From: Prorocentrum cordatum
Taxonomy: Eukaryota; Sar; Dinophyceae; Prorocentrales; Prorocentraceae
DNA: 64,000 bases
Assembly (NCBI GenBank): GCA_963575745.1
Contig: CAUYUJ010018738.1
Coordinates: 301,001-365,000 of the forward strand
Direction of reading: 5' to 3'
Shown: in pieces, positions 43,001-54,300 of the stretch
How the letters are laid out: every line of letters starts with the position of its first letter
Numbering within the stretch: the stretch's first letter is position 1
Translations under genes and position numbers: made by a program
Notes under the pieces: generated by a model
What the model saw: the letters and a program-made list of their open reading frames with translations, nothing else
What the model was told of the DNA's origin: nothing
Databases searched by the model: none

Positions 43001-45304
43001 CGACGTCGACGACGACGACGATGCCGACGACGACGAAGACGACGACAACGGCGACGAAATAGGAGGGACGACGACGAGACGCCGACGACGAACGACGACG
43101 ACGAATAAGGAGGAAGGGCGACCACGGCGACAACGACGACGGAAACGTCGACGACTCCAAAGAGGACGACGACGGCGACGAGGAAAGACAGGCTGATCAC
43201 GCCGGCAACGATGACAGCGTCTCCGCGTCGGTCTTTAAAGGAATCCGAAATGCGCGCGCGGCAGACGCGCGAGAGTGGCTCGCATTGTATTATTTGACGC
43301 GGATCGTGCCACCCCAGCACGCGCGCAAGGGCGTTCGAACGATTTCGACATGCGCGCGCGACGCTCGTTTGGTAGCATTTCATGAGAATGTTGAAAATCG
43401 TGCGGTTGTCGTAACAATTCGCAAGACGCGCGCGCACGTTTTGTTCGACACCCCGTGTTGCGAAACCATGTGTGTTTTATATATTTGTGGGGCAGTCGAT
43501 TTTGAATTCCTGCCGACACCGACGGTTTTTTGAATGATTTCGGCATGCGCGCGTGACGACTCGTGCGTGTGCACTTCGTCTCATTTTCTCCAAAAGGATT
43601 CTCGCGACGGCACGCGCGCAAAGGGGTTCGAACGATTTCGGCATGTGCGCGCGAAGCCTGTTTGGTAGTATGTTCTTGAACATGTTGAAAAACGTATGGC
43701 TTTCTTAAAACATCTGCAAGAACGCGCGCGCACGTGTGTTTGTTGATGTTGAAAATCCGTGTTGCGAGACCCTGTGTTTTTTTTCATGTTTTTGGGAGAC
43801 TCGATGTTGACATCCTTCCAAAACCAAATGTTTTTGGAGAATTTCGGCGCGCGCGCGTAACGGGGCCGTCATAGAGAGCAGCGGGACGGAGCTTGAGATT
43901 GGGCCGGAGCCTCCACATCTCACGGAAACTGGACAATCGCGATGCACCCCAGGCCGTCAGAAAGCGGCGACAGACCCGAGTTCGGGCAAATCCCAGTCTT
44001 ATTGCGAGAGGAGGAAGAGGACGGAGGAGACGGGGCGATGCCTAGAGGCTTCCAATATGGGGTCCGAGTAGATGGGGTCGGAGGATCGCGCCGCATCGGC
44101 GATGCATCGGTGATCCATCGGCGATGCATCGGCGATGCATTGGCGACGTCGGCGGTGCATCAGCGACGCCGGCGTGGAGAAAATCGGGCTCCACATCGAG
44201 CCGCATCGGCGATGCGGAGCGTTCCTGCGACCCCATTCAGGGATGGACAGAGCCCCCTTCAGTAAAACGTGGTGTAGTGAAAACGACCTCGGGCCCGAAC
44301 CTGGCGGGCGCAAGCCTGGAAAACGACGGCCGCGACGCCCTCTCGAGAACCGAAAACGGACAATGCGCTGATCGACGTGTCAGGGCAGGGGCTCTGTCCA
44401 CCCCCGACCCATCTGCTCCGACCCTATCTGGTGAGGCGCAGAGTGCCAGGGCGAGGGGGGCGGGGAACTTCGCGCGCTCGAACCGCTCCGCGCCCCTGTT
44501 CGCCTGCCGCACCTCGGCAGGCCGCGGGGACAGGCCGACGCCCGCCCGGGGCGGGGAGGTGCGGCCTCCGGCCGACGGTTGGGCGTTGCTGAATGTGGCC
44601 TCCTCCTCCTCCTCCCCTCCTCCCTCCTCCTCCCTCCTCCTCCTCCTCCTCCTCCTCCTCCCTCCTCCTCCTCCCTCCTCCTCCTCCCTCCTCCTCCTCC
44701 TCCTTCTCCTCCTCCTCCTCCTCCTCCTCCTGCCTCTCCTCCTCCTCCCCTCCTCCTCCTCCTCCTCCTCCTCCTCCTCCTGCCTCCTCCTCCTCCTCCC
44801 TCCTCCTCCTCGTCCTCCTCCTCCTCTCCTCCTCCTGCCCTCCTCCTCCTCCTCCTCCCTCCTCTCCTCTCCTCCTCCTCCTCCCTCCTCCTCCTCCTCC
44901 TCTTCCTCCTCCTCCTCCTTCTCTCCTCCTCCTCCTCCTGCTCCTCCTAATCCACCCTTCTCATCCTCCTCCTCCTCCTCCTCCTCCTGCTCCTCCTCCT
45001 CGTCCTCCCCCTCCTCCTCCTCCTCCTCCTCCTCCTCCTCCTCCTCCTCCTCCTGCTCCTCCTCCTCCTCCTCTTCCTCCCCCTCCTCCCATTCCTCCTG
45101 ACTCGCTGAAGAGGGCGGGAAGAAAGGTACATCTCTCGGGCCCGAAAGGCCTCCCTTTTGGGCCACTGAGGGCCCCTTGGGGGCCCCTGCAGGGCTACTT
45201 TTCTGCAGCCCTCGCTGCCCCCCCATTAATCACCCCCCCCACTCGACGCGACGCCCAATGCGGTCTTCGCCCAGGCCCGTCTGGCAAGGGGTCAGAGGAC
45301 AGAG

Positions 45305-45374
<70 letters not shown>

Positions 45375-48300
45375 TAGATAAACAAACAAACAAACAGACA
45401 GAGCAGTCTGCAGACCGGCCGCGACGGGCTGGGCCCTTCGAGGCGCATGAAAAACAGCGCCTGGGCAGACCGAGCGAGAACATACGTACGTAGCATTGCG
45501 AACAGGAACGATCGCCTGCCAATCACGCGAGAAAGTGGAGGGGGAGGGGGGAGGAGCAAGAGGAGCAGGAGGAGGAGGAGAAGAGCAGGAGGAGGAGGAA
45601 GAGGAGGAGCAGGAGGAAAAGAAGCGGGGTCAGAGGAGGGGAAGATGACTACCGACACCGCTGCCCACCCCTCGCCGCCGCGGCCAGCCGCGCCTCGAAA
45701 TCCCGGTCAGCGCGCGCCCCGTGGAGAGGCCCAGGGAGTGGCAGTGTCAGCATCCCGTTCTCGCGGCATCGCTCGGGCGCCCATTCACCGTGCATATGCT
45801 TCGGTCTTGCGCGTGGCTGCTTGGCTCGGCGGTCAAGGATGATCCTCGATTGTCTGCACACGCCAAAGCGATGCCAAGGAACAAGGACACTTACTTTTCA
45901 AAAGGGGGCTCGGTCGTTCCTTAGGTTCGCATGCGCTATTTATCGTTCCTCATGCGTTTGTTTGTTTGTATTTGTGTCTCGTTCCTTATGCGTTACCCCC
46001 TGGAAAAAGGGGGGCTTCGTTCCTTATTTCTCGTTCCTTAGGTCAGGCCGTTGACTGTAGGGGGGGCTGTCTTCCCTCGGCCGCGCAGCTGCAACTGCTG
46101 CTCCAACCCCGTGGCCGGGGCCTGCGCATGTCCGCCCGCGCGAATCCGAGGGGGCGGTGGATGTGGATACGCTGAAGGCACATGTTGCAGTCGGGGCGTT
46201 GACCTAAGGAACCCTAAATAAGGAACGAGGCCCCTTTTTTCCATGAGTTAAACTTCGATTTCCGATCGAAAACACAAGGAAAACCTGAGGCAAGCTGTGA
46301 AACACTTGAGGAACACGGAGCCCCTCCCCAACGAAAAGGGTTCCTTCTTCAGGGCCCCGACTGTACGCTTGGGCACATGTCAGGAGGCAACTCCTGGGAA
46401 GTCTTCGTCCGAAAGATCGAAGATCGATGAAGATTGAACCGAATTGGGGGGGGGGCTTTTGTGCCAGATTAGGCCAGGTATCCAGCGGGATTGAGCCAGA
46501 TGAAGCGGGAACAAGCCACACCGAGGGGCATGGAGCCAGATTTCGGACCACGGCAGAGTCCGAATTTTGTCTCCCAGGAGTTGCATCCGTACACATGGGG
46601 CCCGAGCTTGTCCACACCCACCGTCTCCCGAGGTCCTGAAGAATCCGTCGACCTCTTATGGGTCTCCAGGCGTGTGATATTCTTCTCGATGATCCTCAGA
46701 ACGTGTGCTAGCGCCAACGTGTGCTTGTCCATCGAGACCGTTCAATATGACGCAGATCATGTGATGATCAACGGGTGGAGATGAACGGGGTAAACAAGGC
46801 TAACACACGTCCTGGGTATCGTCGATCTTTCCCCCCCCTGTAACTCCCATGCAGGGGCCCCGAACCGGAATTGTTGACCCCCCTGGGCTCTAGACGACCC
46901 CCGGCCGAACTCATCCAGGGAGGGTCCCGCCCTCCCCGGGGGGGTCTGGTTCTCCCCAAGCTCCTCCTGCTGCCTCAAAAAAAAAGCCGACGGCCCCAAG
47001 ACGACAAAGAAAGCCCGCAGAGGCTACAAACAAGGTCCAACTCGCCTCCGAGACGGACTACGAAGCCTCGAAGACGCCGCCAAAGACATCCGCGAACACT
47101 CCCACGAGAGCTCCAAGACGCAAAAGTCTGACACGTTCCGAAAGTATTGAAGAATGTTGGTGTTCTCGCCTTCTCGGCCTCCCGACGCTCCCGCACAGGT
47201 CCAGAGACTCCCCAATCTTGCTCCCAGGCGGAAGAGACCTCCAAGAGGGTTCCACAAGGGCCTACGAGCGCCCAACGATGGCCCGAGACGCCTTCCAGAC
47301 GGCCTGAGAGGCCCCCAAGACGGCTTCAACAGGGGGCTCTGACGGGAAACTCCAAACACATTTCGAGCCCTCGGCCCCAATACGTTCCATGAGGCTCCAG
47401 GAGGTCCTCAAGAGGCCGCCGAAAGGCCCCGCAAGGCCCCAAGGAAGCCCCAAACAGCTCACAAGTGGTCAAGAGCAAAACGAATGGTGACCCCCAAAGC
47501 ATGATCCATAGATGTGCCAAAAATATATGCAAGACTTCGGCGTTCCGCCTATTTCGGCGTCTGAACGCTTTCAAGGCTGCCCTGGGAGCTCCTGGCATCG
47601 CCGCAAGACGGCCCGAAAGGCCTCGACGAGGGTCCCAGAACGATCCACGACGGCCCCAAAAGGGCCTCCAAAACGGCCCACCCAAGGTCCAATACAGCGC
47701 ACCGGACGGCCCGAACGCAGCCATCTGACCAAGAGCCGCCGTGTGAGCTTTCTGCGTTTGTCTTAGTCTGTTTCCTCCTCCTCCTCCTGCTCCTCCGCCT
47801 CCTCCTGCTCGTGCTCCTCTTCCTCCTCATCATCCTCCTGCTCCTCCTCCGCCTGCTCCTCCTCCTCCTCCTCCTCCTCCTCCGCCTCTTCGTCCTCTCC
47901 ACCTCCCCCAAACTCCTCCTCAGCCTCCTCTTGCGGGAGGCACAGGAACATACTAATACGATACGTCTTCCTTGAAGGCGCGCGTCCGATCCGAACATTC
48001 GGTATATCCATATTGTAGTAGATCGTTTCCCGAGCGGTGTGGCCAGAACGCGCCCGACGCGACGCATACACTATAAGATTTATCGGTGCGTGCGTCGCCC
48101 CTGGGGGGGCGACGCACATATAGTAAAAGTATGCTGGGGCGTCGCCGATCTTGTTTGTATTTCCTCCTCTCATCTCCGCAGGAACTCCTCACGTTTCCTC
48201 CTCCCCTCCTGTTTACCCGTCTCCTCCTGACTACCCTGGCCTCTTTCCTTCCCACTCTTGCAATAATAGATCGCGCTCTGAACTTTCCCCAGCGGACACT

Positions 48301-51300
48301 CCAACGACGTCGCTTCAGTGTGTCCCTTGCGTGGGCACGCGCAAAATTCTCCTCCCCTTGAACTCCATTTTCGGGAGTTCCCTCCTATGTGGACCGAGCA
48401 CTCATACGGGTGCAAACGGCGCGAAGCAAAACCAACGCTCGCGCAGTCTGCGCGTACCACTTCTCTCACTTTCCTGGCCTTCGTGCAATGTTCCGTTTCC
48501 TGCAGGCGATTCATGCCGCCCTGCCGCGAACAGCCCTTGCTGTAGGCCGCGCGCGTCAGCCTTCGCTCAAGCCGATTTGCTGCAACGGCGATCCCCGTCG
48601 CAGTTACAATCTGCCTGCTACAGTCCCCGCAAACCACTCTGGCTCCTTTCTTCGCCGGGTGATCCTCCACCTGGTTCTGGCTCAAATGACCCGTGTTCAA
48701 GAAGGTCACCCCGCAGGCTGGTGCACAACACGGCAGCGGATTCGTTTCCGCTTCTGCTTTCCGTTTGCTATTGTTCGCCTCCCTTCTGAGCTTCCGACAT
48801 CCCCGCCATCTCTTCAAACATGAGAGGCGTTTGTCGTTCAAACTTCGCACTCTGCCGACGCTCTGACCCCATTTTGCGTTCCCGCTGTGCGATGTCTGCT
48901 TCGCTTTGTCACGGCTGCATCGGGCGCAATATATAGGCAGAATCATTTTCTACGCCTGCTCGTCGCCCGCCTCCTCGCCGCCCCAGTCGCGGCCATGCCG
49001 CGCCGGCACACCACCCTCCGCTTTGGCTGCCCACCCCTTGGGGGAGGGGAAGCTCGAGCTCGGGCTGTCTCTCGCGTGCGGCGAACGTATCCACATGCAC
49101 GCACTCGCGGTCTGGATTCCAGGTTCTAACGGGCGAAGAACGGTATAACATAAACTTTTTCGCTGTCGGGGGCGCCTGTCCCAGGGCGGCTGGAAAGTTG
49201 AAACCCTTACGGTGGCACCGTAGGGGTATAAACTTTCCAGCCGCCCAGGGGCAGGCGCCCCCGACAGCGGAAAAAATTATGTTATACCGTTCTTCGCCCG
49301 TTAAAGGTTGCACGGATGTGTTCCGCGCGTGGCATCCGCGCAAGAAAGCCCCCTCCAAAGACACTCCGAGAAGGCCCCGAATGGACATGCCATCGTTCCA
49401 GGAGGCCCGCGATGGCCTCCGGACGGCTTAAGATGGCACCCAGTTGCCCCGAAGAGCCTCCATGAGCACTCCAAACTGGCCCCAGAAGCCCAACTCGTCA
49501 AATTCCTTAGCACAGCGTACATTGTCAACGGAAGCAACGTTTCGGCCTTCCACGAAGTTCCGATCAGCCTCCCAAACGCCTTGCACGAAGCGCCCCACAG
49601 GCCTCCCACAAAGCTTCCCACAGGCCTCCGACGGAGGTCCAACCAACACTTCGTCGTCATCATCGTCATCGTCTCAATCTCCGCTCCCACATTCTACTCC
49701 TCCCCTTCCTCCTCCTCCTGCCAACCGTCCTCCCTCTCCTCCTCTCCCTACTAACCTTCCTCCTCCTTCCTCCTCCAACGATACCGCTGGAGGCCCCGCA
49801 CAGCCTTCTGAGCGACCCAGTGCGGCCCGTGTGACCGCCGTGGCGAAATCCATCGCACCAAGCGACAATCGCTGAACAAAAACAAGGGGTCGGCGGATGT
49901 TGCCTAAGCCTGGTGAATCGTTCCCAAAAGCGATGGAGATGTGTTCGGCAGAACTTCGGGCCACACGCTTTGGGGAATCGAGGATGACTTGTGTCTGTGT
50001 GTTTTTTCCTCTTGGTACATCTCTTTCCAGACAGGCCGTTTAGGGAACTTTCGGAGGTCCGCGCGGATCTCTTGAATTGGCGCCAGAACCTCCTCCCTGG
50101 CGCTCGGAGCACGCCAGGGGCGACGCCGCAGGCGCCGCAGGGGGGGGTGTTCAGCACAGATCCGAGGAATCCGCACCGACCTCCGAACAACAAATATGCT
50201 TATGCTGCTTTCCTTCGTCGGCATATGCCACCCGGCCCAGGCATGCTTGAGGGAGAACGTTAACGAGGGGGGCCGATTAAGAGGGGAGGAAACATCGAGC
50301 TCTCGGCGAGGGCACAGAACGCTCTCGGCGAGGCCCAACGGCTGCAGCGCATCCCGAGGTTGGGAAACCGCTGGAAACCGACGAGACCATCTGCAGACCT
50401 CCTACGGACATCGTGGGCGAACACACACATCTGCGGCCTCGCCGGCTGGGCCCCTGGGCCGTGACCCCGCGGATACGGCCGCTTTGCCCCGGATGTCCCG
50501 CGTGGAACGTACGCGTCCGATCGCGTGCAGCAGGGGTCCGACCACAGGAACCCTTTCACAAGAAACTCAACTCTGAGACCCCAGGGCGTCCATGGACTTC
50601 CGGTGTGGGAACGTCACGCTTTCCGCAGCGAGGCCCTCGAAGCCCAAGATACCCAGGGCACCCTGGAGGCAAGCAGGGCGTCTCTTGGCGTGGGCCCCCA
50701 CCTTAATTATCCGCGGGATCGCGCCCCCGAATCCAGACCGCGGGGGCGCGGCTACGGATATCTCCGCCGCTCGCGAGGTTGCCCAATGACGCGCTCCGCG
50801 CGCAGCCCTGCGCCGCAGGGGCCCCTACGACGCCGGGGCCCCGTCCTCGCCAGCCCACTCCGAGGCACCGCGTCGCAGGTGGGCGACGGCGGCGACGGGA
50901 GCTTCGAGCTGCTGAGGGTGTCCGCCACCCTCATGGTGACCCTGGCAAGGGGGGGGGGCAGGGCCTTCAGTGGGCCCTGGAAACGGCAGGGCAATTGTTT
51001 CACCGGTTCCGCTTTGCCGGTTTTTGCAAACTCCGATGCCGTTCTTTTACCGGTTCCGTCTCCGGCTCCTACCGCTTCCGGCTCCAGCTCCAATCCCAGA
51101 GCCGTTTTTGTTGCCGTTTCTGGTCGCCGTTTTCGTTGTCGTTTCCACTTTCAAGAGATGCTTTTTCAGAAACGGTGAAAAAACGACCCTGCCGTTTGTG
51201 GGGCCCACTAAGGGCAGGGCACGAGTGGAAGGTCAGGAAGTGAGGGTAGAGGCCTCAAACCCCGTCTACTGGGCCCTCACCTGAGAGGGCTGGAGAGAGG

Positions 51301-54300
51301 CAGCGCTAACCAGACCAGCCCTTGAGGGCGTGAGTGGCTTACTAGCTCAAGCCTCTTCTTCCCCGTCGGGGACGGGCTTATCACTGTTCCCCGATAGTAA
51401 ACACCCCCTCCCCCAGGCGACCGGCAGCAAACCAGGACCAAGGAGGGCCCCACACACCAACCCCCGTCAACAGAAACAGTGTGGAATCCACTCTGGGGCA
51501 AAGCCTTAGGTCGTGATCGGGGGAGGGCGCGAGCACCTTGTCGACTGGCTTTGACAGTGGCGGCGGGGGTGCCGGCACATTGCCTGCTGCGCGCACGGCC
51601 AGCACCCATATCAAACAACAATACAACATGCAACTCGAGGCAACTTCTGGATCATGCGCGGACACCCCGCGATCACTGTGCAGTGGTTTTGGACTGGGAC
51701 CTCGGGGGTGCTGGCATAGTGACTGCGGTGTGCAGGCCAACCAGACACTATGATGGCCAGCCCGCCGCGATTGCGCACTGGTTCAGGACCAGGGTGGAAG
51801 GGGGCCGATCCGCTTCCCGATGTGTGCTGCCACGTGCGCAGGCGCACCTAGCACACTCTGCGCGTGCCCCGCACGTGGCGCATATGGCGCGGCTGGATCA
51901 TGCGGCACACGTGGCGCACGCGTATCACGTGGCGCCTTTGGCGCGGACGGGCGTGCCTGGCACGCTTCGGCCAAAGGCGTGCCTATCGCACATGGCGCGC
52001 GTGGCGCGCCTGGCACTCGTGGCGCACCTCGCCCCAACGTTGCGCACATGGGATCTATCCACAGACGACCGCTGAACATGCTGCGGCTCGAGTGCTACTT
52101 TTGTGCTGGGAGGGCAGGTGGAAGTGAGCGAGACGGCTTGCGGGCGGGGAGGGTGTCTTGACCCTCTCCCTTTCCTTCCCGATGGTCGGGAGGGGGTCTT
52201 CGCCTGGGACTAGAGCGTCCAAGGTGGTCAAACAGGACCCCTTCCCCAGAGATCCGGCGTCTCTCGTGTTTTCAATATGGGGTCCACGGAAGTTTCTCCC
52301 TAACCGCCTCTTGATCCCGAGTGCTCTTGATCCCGAGGGGTCGGCGACTAATCTTTCGACGGAGCTTGCCCATGCCGCCCCTCCTCCACCAGCGAAAAAC
52401 CGCTGTATCGATTTGGTTCATTGCGCTAACAAGGTCTGGGCCCCCCACATGCTGAGAAAGCATCGCATACGGATATCTCGTGGATTTCTGAGACCCGGGC
52501 GCGTCTGAGGACGTCACTGGCGCCGCGACCGTACTATAGAGCGCTCCTGGAGAAGCCCTGAGAGGTGCCCCAGAACGACTTTGTTCGTTCCGCGTGGCCG
52601 CCCAGCCTGGTCCTCTGCGGAGATGCCGTCCTGCCGGGGGGCGTTCCCGTACTGGAGCCATCGCTTCCCTCCGCCTGCTTCCTCAAGATCTTGGCTCCAG
52701 CAACGCTCGCAGCCATCCCCAGCCTCGTGTTGCCCGTGAGCGCCACCGACTGGCGGAGCCTGCTCGCTGCCGCGGCACCAGCCTTCTCCAGCATCGTCTT
52801 CTGCTCAGCATTTTCGTGCGAATCGTCCGCCTCCTCGGTGACGTCATGGATAATGCAAGCATGGTACTTGTGCGCAATATGCAGGCAGTAGTCTACCGCG
52901 AAGCCAATGAACATAATCAGGGAGAGAACCTCAACCGCCCCAATTAACCAGCCCATGACAACCACCATGAAGAAGAACAGCCCTACGATGATCATGGTCA
53001 CTGTGGACATCACCACGATCGCCAGCCCAAAGCTCCTCGTGAAGACCAGCACGCCCACGAACACGAGAAAGAGAGCGATGCCAAGCGTGAGCACGGTGCT
53101 CGTCACGATCACCCGCTCTGCCTCTGCCCGGACCCAGATCCTCGCCGTCTGCCATGCACCGGCAACGCTGGCCCGGGCATCCTCTCGGGGGGAACGCACG
53201 GGGGGGATAGCAAAGGGTAGGGTAGAGAATCAGCTCACGTAGCTGCTTTTCCCAGCGCCTCCCGGCGCCAGGAGGCGCCCGTGTATCGAGGAATGGGCTC
53301 GGCGGCGGGGCCGAAACCAGCTGCATGCACCAGATTTCGTAACCCCCCCTTTCCTTATCCCCCCCTTTCGTTCGGCCCGATCCTCGTTGAAGGCCGCGAG
53401 GTGATCGTCCCACTTCGCCTTCAGCTCCAGCGCCTCGCCTGCCCCGGCCGACAGCGCCAGATCTACGAACACGGTCGAGAAAAACGCCTGGATTCGCGTG
53501 GCGCCATCGTCGAGCCACACGTAGCTCTTCGTCTCCCTCCCGGCCGTTTTTGAGCTCAGCACGTACCGCACGGCCAGCTGGTCAAAACCCGAGCCGGCCT
53601 ATGAGAGATGCAGAGACAGCCTCACCCCCACACTGAACTTCTGGGGACAGAAGGGTCCAGCCGCACCTCAGAAATTACGCTCGACATCGTGAACACATGC
53701 ACCACCCGGCCTGGATCCCGACCTCTCGTCCAGCCTCAGATCGCAGAGACCGTGTGAGCGGGAGCGGGGTGTCCTCATCTAGAGCAACCCAAAGCAAAGT
53801 AAGCATAAACTTTTGGAAGTCTGCGCGAATATCCGCTGACCCCTTCGGCGTGTGAGATGTGTCCCCCTCCCCCAACACCTCCCCCGGGAGCCTGGTCTAG
53901 TCGATTTGGAAGGGAGGGGGTATCCCCCAGGATACGGCTGAACGCACACGGGGGGGCAGAGGACCCCAAAACAAGCCAAGAGAGCCCTAAGAGGCCCTTG
54001 GGGTGGTCCACGAGGGCAGCGAGTCGCTGAAAGATCGATCCAAACGCAGACGCGGGCCTCCAGACGGCCCAAGAGGCCCCCAAGACTCCCCATGAATCCC
54101 CCAAGAGGCGTCCCAAGAGGGCCCCAAGACGGCCCAAGAAGCCCCCAACAGGCCCCAAGGGAGCCCCAAGATGGCCGCAAAAGCCCCCGAGCCAGGAGGC
54201 CCCAAAGAGGTTATAACACCGCCTTCAAGACGCCCCCGAGACGCCTCCCACGAGACCCCATCAGCCATCGGAGTGGCCTCAGACCCGCAACCCAGGCACG

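Noticed and set aside
42694-43437. 247-residue Arg/Val/Asp-rich minus frame
   Set aside because: Shadow of the GAC triplet repeat.
52534-52759. Extension of RND exon C to the full open frame
   Set aside because: Beyond the GC donor the sequence loses family resemblance, while exon D continues it with correct phase.
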